A stretch of 64,000 nt of DNA from Saccharopolyspora gloriosae (GCF_014203325.1 NZ_JACHIV010000001.1:558001-622000); one strand, 5' to 3'. Shown: positions 50,155 to 58,386, counted from the stretch's first letter. The notes: generated by a model not told the origin, from the letters alone. Program-made: numbers and translations.

Positions 50155-50508
50155 ATGGCGCAGCACTCGAACGGCCTGCACCACCACGGATACGTCGAAC
50201 GCTCCACGCTCTCGCACGCGTTGAGCGCGGCGGAGCGGCGGATGCTCGATCCCGACGAGGTCATGCACTCACCGGAAGAGGTCGCGGCCTGGCTCGCGGG
50301 CACCTTGCGCGCGGCGATGGGGTTGACCGAGGACGAGGTCGGGTTCACCGACGAGACCGAGATCTGGCTGACCGAGTCGCGTCGCGGCGAGACGATCGTG
50401 ACCGGGCTCAACGACGGCCCGACGATCACCGCCGAGGCCGTCTACGACAGCAACTGCGAGTGCGAGCGCCAGCTCAAGCCCGTCCCCCCGTCGAAGAAGC
50501 GCCGCTGA
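50155..50508 (+). CDS. Conserved-looking 117-residue protein, unknown
   Basis: This soluble protein has a His-rich start (HSNGLHHHGYVERSTLSHAL), an acidic middle (EVAAWLAGTLRAAMGLTEDE) and a basic end (PVPPSKKRR) with CEC. ATG 50155 is well supported by AAAGGGGAG. No family is recognised. It lies 78 bp before adnB. Confidence 0.7.
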   Translation: MAQHSNGLHHHGYVERSTLSHALSAAERRMLDPDEVMHSPEEVAAWLAGTLRAAMGLTEDEVGFTDETEIWLTESRRGETIVTGLNDGPTITAEAVYDSNCECERQLKPVPPSKKRR

Positions 50509-50586
50509 GCGAAGTGGGCCGGGCGCCGGTCGGGCCGGTCGTGGCGGCGTGCTACAACCGGCGCTGACCTGCCGGAACAGCCTGGA

Positions 50587-53500
50587 GTGGAGCGACGCTT
50601 GCCCGAACGGATCAGTCCGCACCGCATCGCGCAGGGGCTGGGGCTGCACCCGCCGACTCCGGAGCAGGCCGCGGTGATCGCGGCGCCCGCCGAACCGGCG
50701 CTGGTCGTGGCGGGCGCGGGCGCGGGCAAGACCGAGACGATGGCGGCCCGCGTGGTGTGGCTCGTCGCGAACCGGCTCGTCACCCCCGAGCACGTGCTCG
50801 GGTTGACGTTCACCCGCAAGGCCGCCCGGCAGCTCGCGGACCGGGTACGGGCCCGGCTGCGCAGGCTCGCCGGGTCCGGGCTGCTGGACGAGGTGGACCC
50901 GAGCGGGCTCCTGCGCAACCAGGTGCTGGCCGAAGAGCCGACAGTGCTGACCTACCACGCCTACGCGGGCCGGCTGGTCGGCGAGCACGGGCTGCGAATC
51001 CCGGTGGAGCCGGGCGCGCGGCTGCTCACCCAGACCGCGTCCTGGCAGCTCGCGCACCGCGTCGTGTCGACGTGGACGGAGGACCTGGACACCGAGAAGG
51101 TTCCCTCCACCGTCACCGGGTACCTGCTGTCGCTCGCCGGTGAGCTGGCCGAGCACCTGGTGCGGCCGGATCAGCTGCGGGAGCACGCCGAACGGCTGTG
51201 CCGGACCATCGAGGACGCGCCGCGGGCGAAGCGGCAGCGCGCCGAACTCCCCCAGGACCTCACGAAGATCATCGCCGCGCAGCGGTTGCGGGCCGCCCTG
51301 CTGCCGCTGCTGGAGACCTACGCGCAGCAGAAGCGGCGCGAGGCGGCGATGGACTTCGCCGACCAGATGTCGCTGGCGGCGCTGCTGGCCACCGACCACC
51401 CGGAAGTCGTCGCGGGCGAACGGGAACGCTACGGCGCGGTGCTGCTCGACGAGTACCAGGACACCGGCCACGCGCAGCGGGTGCTGCTGCGGGCGCTGTT
51501 CGGCGGGGTGACCGCGGGAGCCGACCCGCTGCCCGTCACGGCCGTCGGCGACCCGGCGCAGGCCATCTACGGCTGGCGCGGGGCGAGCGCGGCGAACCTG
51601 CCGCGGTTCACCACCGACTTCCCCCGCGCCGAGGACGGCGAACCGGCACCCGCGCGGCGCTACGGCCTGCTGACGAGCTTCCGCAACCCGCCCGAGGTGC
51701 TCAGCCTCGCCAACGCCGCCTCCGAACCGCTGCGCGCCGCCGGGCTGGAGGTCGACGAACTGCGCGCCCGCGACGGCGCGGGAGCCGGGGACATCCGCGC
51801 CGCGCTCGTCGAGGACGTGCGGGTGGAGCGCGACTGGGTCGCCGACCGGATCGCCGAGCAGTGGCACGCGGTGCTCGACGAGAAGGGCTCCCCGCCGACG
51901 TCGGCGGTGCTGGTGCGGCGCCGCTCCGACATGGCGGGCTTGGCGGGCGCGCTGCGCGAACGCGGGCTGCCGGTGGAGGTCGTCGGCCTCGGCGGACTGC
52001 TCGACGAACCCGAGGTGCGCGACCTGGTGAGCGCGTTGCGGGTGCTGGTGGAACCGCTGGCCGGTTCCGCCGCCATGCGGTTGCTGACCGGTGCCCGCTG
52101 GCGCCTCGGTGCCGCCGACATCGCCGCGCTGTGGGACCGGGCTCGGCGGCTCGGGCCCGCCGCGGAGGAGACCGGTCCGGACTCGGTCGACGACGTGCTG
52201 CCGGGGGAGCACGCGGAACAGGCCGGGCTGGTCGACGCGCTCGACGACCCCGGCCCGCCGGAGGCCTACTCGGCGGCGGGCTACGAGCGGATCCGGTCGC
52301 TCGGCAAGGAATTGGTGCAGCTGCGCCGCAGGCTGGACCAGCCGCTGCCGGAGCTGGTGGCCGACGTCGAGCGGACCTTGCTGCTCGACATCGAAAGCCT
52401 CGCCCGCCCGGCCGGGGCGGGACGCATCCACCTGGACGCGTTCGCGGACGTGGTCACCGACTTCGCCACCGCCAGCCCCTCCGCGCCGCTGTCGGCGCTG
52501 CTGGACTACATCACCGCCGCCGAACGAGCCGAGGACGGGCTGGAACCGGGCGAGGTCGAAGTGGCCGAGGACCGGGTGCAGGTGCTCACCGTGCACGCCG
52601 CGAAGGGCCTCGAATGGGAGGTCGTCGCGGTCCCGCACCTGGTGGACCAGGTCTTCCCCGGCCGCAGGCACTCCGGGTCGTGGCTGACCTCGGTGACCGA
52701 GCTGCCCGCGACGATGCGCGGTGACTCCCAGGACCTGCCCGCGCTCGACCTGGACCGGCTCACCGGAATGGACCGCAAGGAGATCAGCGACGAGCTCAAG
52801 CGCCACGACGGCGAGTTCGAGGACCGGCGGCTCACCGAGGAGCGGCGGCTGCTGTACGTGGCGCTGACCCGGTCCGAACGGGTGCTGCTGCTGTCCGGGC
52901 ACTGGTGGCAGGAGGGCGGCAAGAAGCCGAAGGGCCCGTCGGACTTCCTCACCGAGCTGGCGGACGTGCTGCGCGGGACCGGCGCCGGCGACATCGGCCG
53001 GTGGGTGGAGGAACCGGCCGACGACGCGGAGAACCCGCTCGCGGACGCGTTGCGCTCGGTGGAGTGGCCGGCGGATCCGCTGGGGCCGCGGCGCAGCGCG
53101 GTGGCCGCCGGTGCCGATCTGGTGCGGGCCGCGATGGTCGCGGCGCGAACCGAACGGTCCACTGTGGAGTCCGGCGGGGTCGAGCGCGCGGCGGATTCCG
53201 TTCCGCCGCAGGGCGATTCCCCCGTGCCGCCGGGTCACCAGCCCGAGCCGCCACCCGACGACGCGGAGTACCTGCCGCCGGACGAACCGCCGGACGACGA
53301 GGAGCCCCCGCCGCCGGAGGACGACCCCGGTCCGCCGCCGGACGACGCGGACTCCCCGGACGACGAGTCGGAACCGCCGGTGGACGCCGAAGACGACGAG
53401 CTGAGCTGGGCCCGCGACGTCGACGTGCTGCTCGCCGAACGGGAAGCGGCGGCGCAGCGCCGCGAACACGTCGTGCTGCCCGGACACCTCTCGGTGAGCC

Positions 53501-54087
53501 GCCTCGTCGAACTAGCCGCCGACCCGGAAGCCCTCGCCCGCAGGCTGCGCCGCCCGCTGCCGATGCCGCCCAACCCGATGGCCCGCCGCGGCACCGCGTT
53601 CCACGCGTGGCTCGAACACCGCTTCACCTCCAGCGCGCTGCTCGACCTGGACGAACTGCCCGGCTCCGCCGACGAGACCGCCCCGCCGCAGGACGACCTC
53701 ACCGGGCTGCAAGACGCGTTCCGCCGCGGCTCCTGGGCCGACCGGGTGCCGCACAAGGTGGAGGTGCCGTTCGAGACCCAAGTCGCGGGAATCGTGCTGC
53801 GCGGCCGGATGGACGCCGTGTTCGCCGACGCCGACGGCGGCTGGACCGTGCTGGACTGGAAGACCGGCGCGGTGCCCGCCGACGACCAGGTGCCCGCGCT
53901 CGCCGTGCAGCTCGCCGCCTACCGGCTCGCCTGGGCGGAACTGGCCGGCGCGCCGCTGGAGAAGGTCCGCGCGGCGTTCCACTACGTCCGTCACGACACC
54001 ACCCTGCGCCCGGCCGATCTCTTCGACGCGGATGGACTCCGCGAACTGATCGACTCCGTTCCGGACTCCGGGAGGTTCTCCGGGTGA
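50587..54087 (+). CDS. adnB: AdnB subunit of AdnAB helicase-nuclease
   Basis: This 1,166-residue protein is the main motor of the DNA break-resection complex. UvrD motifs: LVVAGAGAGKTETMAARVVW (I), LTFTRKAARQLADRV (Ia), LLDEYQDTGH (II, canonical DExQ), DPAQAIYGWRGA (III), LTVHAAKGLEWEVV (V) and LLYVALTRSE (VI). The RecB-like nuclease follows, with RGTAFHAWLEHRF and TVLDWKTGAVP. Between motor and nuclease (about 870-940) is an acidic Pro/Asp/Glu linker that looks disordered. GTG 50587 is used; TTG 50599 is possible. Confidence 0.9.
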   Translation: MERRLPERISPHRIAQGLGLHPPTPEQAAVIAAPAEPALVVAGAGAGKTETMAARVVWLVANRLVTPEHVLGLTFTRKAARQLADRVRARLRRLAGSGLLDEVDPSGLLRNQVLAEEPTVLTYHAYAGRLVGEHGLRIPVEPGARLLTQTASWQLAHRVVSTWTEDLDTEKVPSTVTGYLLSLAGELAEHLVRPDQLREHAERLCRTIEDAPRAKRQRAELPQDLTKIIAAQRLRAALLPLLETYAQQKRREAAMDFADQMSLAALLATDHPEVVAGERERYGAVLLDEYQDTGHAQRVLLRALFGGVTAGADPLPVTAVGDPAQAIYGWRGASAANLPRFTTDFPRAEDGEPAPARRYGLLTSFRNPPEVLSLANAASEPLRAAGLEVDELRARDGAGAGDIRAALVEDVRVERDWVADRIAEQWHAVLDEKGSPPTSAVLVRRRSDMAGLAGALRERGLPVEVVGLGGLLDEPEVRDLVSALRVLVEPLAGSAAMRLLTGARWRLGAADIAALWDRARRLGPAAEETGPDSVDDVLPGEHAEQAGLVDALDDPGPPEAYSAAGYERIRSLGKELVQLRRRLDQPLPELVADVERTLLLDIESLARPAGAGRIHLDAFADVVTDFATASPSAPLSALLDYITAAERAEDGLEPGEVEVAEDRVQVLTVHAAKGLEWEVVAVPHLVDQVFPGRRHSGSWLTSVTELPATMRGDSQDLPALDLDRLTGMDRKEISDELKRHDGEFEDRRLTEERRLLYVALTRSERVLLLSGHWWQEGGKKPKGPSDFLTELADVLRGTGAGDIGRWVEEPADDAENPLADALRSVEWPADPLGPRRSAVAAGADLVRAAMVAARTERSTVESGGVERAADSVPPQGDSPVPPGHQPEPPPDDAEYLPPDEPPDDEEPPPPEDDPGPPPDDADSPDDESEPPVDAEDDELSWARDVDVLLAEREAAAQRREHVVLPGHLSVSRLVELAADPEALARRLRRPLPMPPNPMARRGTAFHAWLEHRFTSSALLDLDELPGSADETAPPQDDLTGLQDAFRRGSWADRVPHKVEVPFETQVAGIVLRGRMDAVFADADGGWTVLDWKTGAVPADDQVPALAVQLAAYRLAWAELAGAPLEKVRAAFHYVRHDTTLRPADLFDADGLRELIDSVPDSGRFSG
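53158..53168. repeat. Palindrome TCCACTGTGGA in adnB
   Basis: It is read as Ser-Thr-Val-Glu with the rare ACT codon, just before the acidic linker. Same set as the sites at 17770, 39970 and 47483. Confidence 0.45.
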
Positions 54088-54097
54088 CCTGCGTAGT

Positions 54098-54285
54098 GGG
54101 CCGGGTGGCGGAACCTCAGCTGCTTCCTCGCTGCGGGATCATTTTTCCAAGTGGCTCCGCCACGAGGAAAAATGCTGTCCTCGCGAGGAAGCAGCTGAGA
54201 ACCCGCCGGTGGTGACCTTGCTCAAGCTGGTCACTGCTCAGCGGCTTCGCCGCTGACAGGAGAATGACCAAAAGATCATTCTGCG
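54098..54285 (+). repeat. Palindromic intergenic element, copy 6
   Basis: An 85-nt hairpin lies at 54115-54199 with arms CTCAGCTGCTTCCTCGC and GCGAGGAAGCAGCTGAG. Its inner stem is ATTTTTCC/GGAAAAAT, changed on both sides relative to the other copies. The type II tail has CAGCGGC-TTC-GCCGCTG and AGAATGA/TCATTCT. It begins 10 bp after the adnB stop. Confidence 0.88.
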
Positions 54286-54412
54286 CGGACCCCTTGGGGG
54301 CCTCTGCGACTCCTCGTTGCGGGGTCGATGCACTGTCGAGGTTCTGTGGTTGGCGACATGGCGTAGATCCACACCTTCGTGTGGCGGATCTTGTGGTCGC
54401 CCGTTCGGACGC

Positions 54413-55042
54413 ATGACGATGCTCGGGATGGAGCAGAACACGGAGTGGAAACTCAACACGCCGCCCGAAGCCGAGGTGCTCGTCGACACCGACGTGCTGT
54501 CGCTGCGGGCGCCGCTGGTCCGGGTGCACCGCGACGACACGGGCACCTGGTCGTTCAGCGGACCGGAAGGTGAAACCCGGCCCACCAAGCGCACCATGCT
54601 CAGCGCCGTCGTCGGGGCCTGGCCGCACGTGGCCGCGCTGTCCGACCTCGACGTGGGCGGCGGCGTCGTGTGGTCCTGGGCGAAGCACGGCTGGGCCGGT
54701 GAGTTCGAGTGCCGCTGCGGCAACTGCGACCAGCCCGTCGCCGCCGACCTCGACCGGCGCACCTGGCCACCGGACCTGCACCCCAACACCCTGATCAGCG
54801 TGGAGAAGACCACGCTGTCCGGGCAGGTGCCGCTCACCGACATCCTGTCCACGCCAGGCGGAATCGCGTTCCTGGGCCCAGGCGACCACCGCCGCACCAG
54901 CGAACTGATGACCCCCGTAGCCGTGGCCAACGTGATCCGCCGCTGGCCGCACACCATGCAAGCACTGCGAGCCGCCAAGGAAGGCCGAGGCCTCGGCTGG
55001 AACCCCCACGGCATGAACTGGCACGAATACGTCCTGGCCTAA
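54413..55042 (+). CDS. Protein of unknown function with CxCxxC
   Basis: This 209-residue protein has a possible zinc cluster in FECRCGNCDQPV. Tryptophans are evenly spread (GTWSFSGPEGETR, VVWSWAKHGWAGEF). ATG 54413 is used; ATGs at 54419 and 54428 are in the same frame. No family is recognised. A small hairpin (CCACAC-CTTC-GTGTGG, 54369-54384) lies just upstream. It is flanked by two copies of the palindromic element. Confidence 0.65.
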   Translation: MTMLGMEQNTEWKLNTPPEAEVLVDTDVLSLRAPLVRVHRDDTGTWSFSGPEGETRPTKRTMLSAVVGAWPHVAALSDLDVGGGVVWSWAKHGWAGEFECRCGNCDQPVAADLDRRTWPPDLHPNTLISVEKTTLSGQVPLTDILSTPGGIAFLGPGDHRRTSELMTPVAVANVIRRWPHTMQALRAAKEGRGLGWNPHGMNWHEYVLA

Positions 55043-55057
55043 CCCCAGGCCCAATAC

Positions 55058-55292
55058 CTCGCGGCCAAATGCCCGCCGTGCGGCCGAAGGCCGTGCCGTG
55101 GGCGGCGAAGCCAGCCTGCCTCGCGGCCGAAGGCCGTGCCTGTATTCGCGCAGCGAATAGCCCACGTCAAGAAGCCGACCACCGGCGGGTTCTCAGCGTT
55201 CTTCTCGCGAGGACAGCTTTTTCCCTCGTGGCGGAGCCACTCGGGAAAAAGATCCCGCAGCGAGAAGGACGCTGAGGTTCCGCTACCCGGAC
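55058..55292 (-). repeat. Palindromic intergenic element, copy 7
   Basis: An 85-nt hairpin lies at 55192-55276 with arms CTCAGCGTTCTTCTCGC and GCGAGAAGGACGCTGAG (one G-T wobble). The type I tail to the left has TATTCGC-TGC-GCGAATA where other copies have an ATGTGC/GCACAT stem, again changed on both sides. It lies between convergent genes. Confidence 0.88.
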
Positions 55293-55326
55293 ACCCCAGC
55301 AACACGAGCCGTGGAAGCAATCCCTA

Positions 55327-55520
55327 AAGCCGACCTTCCACGCACCACCGCAACCACACGCCCACCGGGGAAGGCTCTAAAATCCGACGCCACGCACCAA
55401 GCCGAGCGGGACTCCACAAACCCAGCCACACACCCAAACCGGGCAGGCTCTAGACCCAACCCCCACGTCAAGCCGAACCCGACTCCACAACCCATCCCCA
55501 CGCCAACCCGGGCGAGATCA
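55327..55520. repeat. Three degenerate 72-bp tandem repeats
   Basis: A/C-rich units start with AAGCCGA at 55327, 55399 and 55470 (spacing 72 and 71). They share a later CCGGG(G/C) block. Strand composition is strongly skewed. The third unit runs to the stop of the next gene. Confidence 0.6.
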
Positions 55521-56054
55521 GGCAGTGGGGTTTTCGGCTAGTTCTGGGTCTCGTTGGAGGACGAGGGAGTACAGCACTTCTTGGAGCCAGCGGCCGAAGA
55601 GGGAGGCGCCGAATTCGGGGGAGCGGTCCTCCGGGGGGAGCAGCACTTCGGACGGTTCCGCGCCGTGGTCGGCGACGACGCCGACGCCGTAGTAGTCCAG
55701 TTCGGTCATCGGCCAGGGGCGGTAGGGGTGGCCGCGCGGCAGCACCACGCTGCACGGCGCGAGCGTCATCAGGTTCCCGCAGGCGCGCAGGCCGTACTTC
55801 GCCTTCCGCACCGGGACGAGGATGCCCACCACGTCGACCGCGGCCAGCGGCAGGTGGTCGTGCATGGACGGCTGCGACCAGGACCGGAACCACAGCGGAT
55901 CGTCCTCCGGGGCCCAGCCGTGCTCGCGGCGCCACAGGTGCACGTCGCGCCGAACTCGGGTGACGGCGGCGAAACGGGTTCCGAGCACCTCGACGTGCGG
56001 GACGAGGAGTCCCTTCCAGCCGAGGGCGTCGGCGGCGTGCTCAAGCTGCTGCAC
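55518..56054 (-). CDS. Protein of unknown function
   Basis: This 178-residue soluble protein has a basic/aromatic N-terminal half (DVHLWRREHGWAPEDDPLWF), a more hydrophobic centre (LAAVDVVGILVPVRKAKYG) and an end FGRWLQEVLYSLVLQRDPELAENP. GTG 56054 is the only plausible start, without a clear ribosome site. No family is recognised. It is convergent with the CxCxxC protein across copy 7. Confidence 0.6.
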   Translation of the reverse strand: MQQLEHAADALGWKGLLVPHVEVLGTRFAAVTRVRRDVHLWRREHGWAPEDDPLWFRSWSQPSMHDHLPLAAVDVVGILVPVRKAKYGLRACGNLMTLAPCSVVLPRGHPYRPWPMTELDYYGVGVVADHGAEPSEVLLPPEDRSPEFGASLFGRWLQEVLYSLVLQRDPELAENPTA

Positions 56055-56100
56055 TGGGAAATGGTAAACCTGCCGCCCCGTCGCGGACTACGTCCGGTGG

Positions 56101-56472
56101 CTATTTCGTTGCGCTGGAGCGAACTCGCCACGCCCACGCGATCAGCGGAAGCTGCAGCGGCAACCTGCCGTACGCGATGGCCCGCTGCGGCAGGGGTTTC
56201 CGCCGGTAGTCCAGCGCCATCTGCACGTTCGCGGGGAACACGCCGACGAACAACCCGGCGGTGAGCAGCCCGCCGAAGCGGCGCCACTTCGGGTGCGCCA
56301 CCGCCGCCGCGCAGCCGAGCTCGGCGACGCCGGACACGTAGGTCCAGGTGCGTGCCGAACCGGGCAGCTGCTTCGGGACGATGCTGTCGAACGGCTTCGG
56401 CTTCGCGAAGTGCAGCACGCCCGCGGTGGCGAGGACACCGGCGAGCAGGTGCGCTGAACGGGGGAACGACAT
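56101..56472 (-). CDS. DoxX-like membrane protein
   Basis: This 123-residue protein has four predicted spans of the DoxX type: SAHLLAGVLATAGVLHF, TWTYVSGVAELGCAAAVA, GGLLTAGLFVGVFPANVQMAL and a C-terminal one. The conserved start HFAKPKPFDSIVP is typical of the DoxX-like group. ATG 56472 is used. Function uncertain; relatives are linked to redox or thiol stress. Confidence 0.8.
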   Translation of the reverse strand: MSFPRSAHLLAGVLATAGVLHFAKPKPFDSIVPKQLPGSARTWTYVSGVAELGCAAAVAHPKWRRFGGLLTAGLFVGVFPANVQMALDYRRKPLPQRAIAYGRLPLQLPLIAWAWRVRSSATK

Positions 56473-56645
56473 GCGCCGCAGCGTTGCACGGTGCGGTGCC
56501 GGGCGGCAATGGCGGAGTGACGCGCGCGGCTCAGGAGGCCTTGCGGTGTGCCGCCGCCGAGCGGGTTATGTTCAGCGTCATCGTCAGCACGCTCAGCCGG
56601 AATCGGAGGAATCGTGTCCGAAGGCGGGAAAACCGGAGGTTCGCT

Positions 56646-57746
56646 GTGGTGAGTCCGAGCCGGGCGAGCCACCTCATCGGCGGGCGGTTGCGGAACCCGA
56701 TCACGGAGCGGCTCACCGACCGCCCGGATCACACGCTGGTCGGTGTCATCCGGATGCCGGAGGTCACGATCAGCCCGGTGCGCTCCATCGTGCGCCGGAT
56801 CATCGGCGCGGGGCTCGCGCTGGCGGTCACCGTGGCCATCGTCTACATCGGCCGCGACGGCTACCGGGACACCGCGGGCGGCGAGCTGAGCCTGCTCGAC
56901 GTGGTCTACTACGCCACGGTGTCGCTGTCGACGACCGGGTACGGCGACATCACCCCGGTCAGCCCGCTCGCCCGGCTGGTGAACGTCCTGGTCATCACTC
57001 CGCTGCGGGTGCTGTTCCTGATCGTGCTGGTCGGCACCACGCTCGAAGTGCTCACGGAACGCTCCCGGCAGGCACTGAAGATCCAACGCTGGAGGACGAA
57101 GGTGCGCGACCACGTGGTCGTCATCGGTTACGGGACGAAGGGCCGCTCGGCGGTCACCGCGCTGCTCGGCGACGGTGCCGATCCGCAGCGGATCGTCGTC
57201 GTGGACACCGATCACGCGGCGCTGGAAACGGCGTCCTCGCTGGGGCTGGTCACCGTGAACGGTTCCGGCACCCGTTCCGACGTGCTGCGCGTCGCGGGCG
57301 TGACGCGGGCGCGCGCCATCGTGGTCGCCCCGGCCCGCGACGACACCGCGGTGCTCGTCACGCTGACCGCGCGGGAACTGGCGCCGAAGGCGCAGCTGGT
57401 GGCCGCGGTGCGGGAAGCCGAGAACGTGCACCTGCTGCGCCAGTCCGGCGCCGATTCCGTGGTGGTCTCCAGCGAGACCGCGGGCCGGCTGCTGGGGATG
57501 GCGACGTCCACGCCGTCGGTGGTGGAGATGTTCGAGGACCTGCTCACCCCGGACGTGGGCCTGGCGATAGCGGAGCGGGAGGTCGACCCGAAGGAGGTCG
57601 GCGGCTCGCCACGGCACCTGCCGGACATCGTGCTCGGCGTCGTGCGCGCCGGTGAGCTGTACCGGGTGGACGCGCCGGAGGCCGACGCGATCGAGGACGG
57701 CGACCGGCTGCTCTACGTCAAGAAGGTCACCCCGGCCGAGTCCTGA
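56646..57746 (+). CDS. Two-TM potassium channel with TrkA-N domain (Rv3200c-like)
   Basis: This 366-residue channel has TM1 at about 55-75, the pore loop with filter TTGYGD, and TM2 (LVNVLVITPLRVLFLIVLVG). A RCK/TrkA-N NAD-binding domain (VVVIGYGTKGRSAV, VDTD) and a TrkA-C end follow. GTG 56646 is fixed by GGAGG at 56635-56639. It corresponds to Rv3200c, which lies next to adnB in M. tuberculosis. It conducts K+ under ligand gating at the cell membrane. Confidence 0.9.
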   Translation: MVSPSRASHLIGGRLRNPITERLTDRPDHTLVGVIRMPEVTISPVRSIVRRIIGAGLALAVTVAIVYIGRDGYRDTAGGELSLLDVVYYATVSLSTTGYGDITPVSPLARLVNVLVITPLRVLFLIVLVGTTLEVLTERSRQALKIQRWRTKVRDHVVVIGYGTKGRSAVTALLGDGADPQRIVVVDTDHAALETASSLGLVTVNGSGTRSDVLRVAGVTRARAIVVAPARDDTAVLVTLTARELAPKAQLVAAVREAENVHLLRQSGADSVVVSSETAGRLLGMATSTPSVVEMFEDLLTPDVGLAIAEREVDPKEVGGSPRHLPDIVLGVVRAGELYRVDAPEADAIEDGDRLLYVKKVTPAES

Positions 57747-57823
57747 CTTCCGGCGAAAACCGCCCGTCACGGCGAAACCTCGGGCCATGCAAGCTTTTTC
57801 CGGCGTTCTGGGACCATTGCGGT

Positions 57824-58252
57824 GTGAGGCGACGAGGCGGTTCGGCATCGGTGGCGCTGATCCTGGTGGCGCTCGGTCTGCTCGGGGTCATCGTGGTGGC
57901 GTTGTCCTGGTGGCGGCTGCCGAACGTCGGTTCCTCGGACGGCGAGATGCGTGCCGCCACGGCGAAGGTGATCGAGTCGGCGCCGTGCGGCCCGTCCGCG
58001 CGCGGCGATCTGGTCGAGGTCCGCGTCGACGGCGAGACGCGGCAGCTGCGGTTGGACGGCTGCGGGCACACCTCGGGCCAGACCATGCAAGTGCAGATCC
58101 CCGCCGACGGCGGCGAACACGCGGTGCGCGCGGGCGAATCCGACGACAGCGGCGGCTTGCACGCCAGGGCGAGCTGGGTGCTGTCCACCCTGGCCGCGAT
58201 CGCGGGCGGCGGCTACGCCCTCCTGATCACCCGCCCTCGCGCGTTGAGCTGA
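57824..58252 (+). CDS. Two-span membrane protein, unknown
   Basis: This 142-residue protein has span 1 at about 8-28 and a small outside domain with two cysteines (ESAPCGPSARGD and RLDGCGHTSG) that could form a disulfide. Span 2 is near the C-terminus (WVLSTLAAIAGGGYALLI). The start is GTG 57824. No family is recognised. Confidence 0.7.
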   Translation: MRRRGGSASVALILVALGLLGVIVVALSWWRLPNVGSSDGEMRAATAKVIESAPCGPSARGDLVEVRVDGETRQLRLDGCGHTSGQTMQVQIPADGGEHAVRAGESDDSGGLHARASWVLSTLAAIAGGGYALLITRPRALS

Positions 58253-58386
58253 GCACCTGCTCCCCGGCCGGTCCTTCCTCGATCGAGGAGCTCCGCGCGA
58301 TCGGATCTTCCCCGTTCCGCACCGCGCGCGAGACGGTCTCTGGCACCATCCCGGTTGATCAACACACCAACCTGGGGAGGTTGTCG

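Noticed and set aside
50269-53487. 1,072-residue minus-strand frame opposite adnB
   Set aside because: Antisense shadow of the well-supported helicase-nuclease gene.
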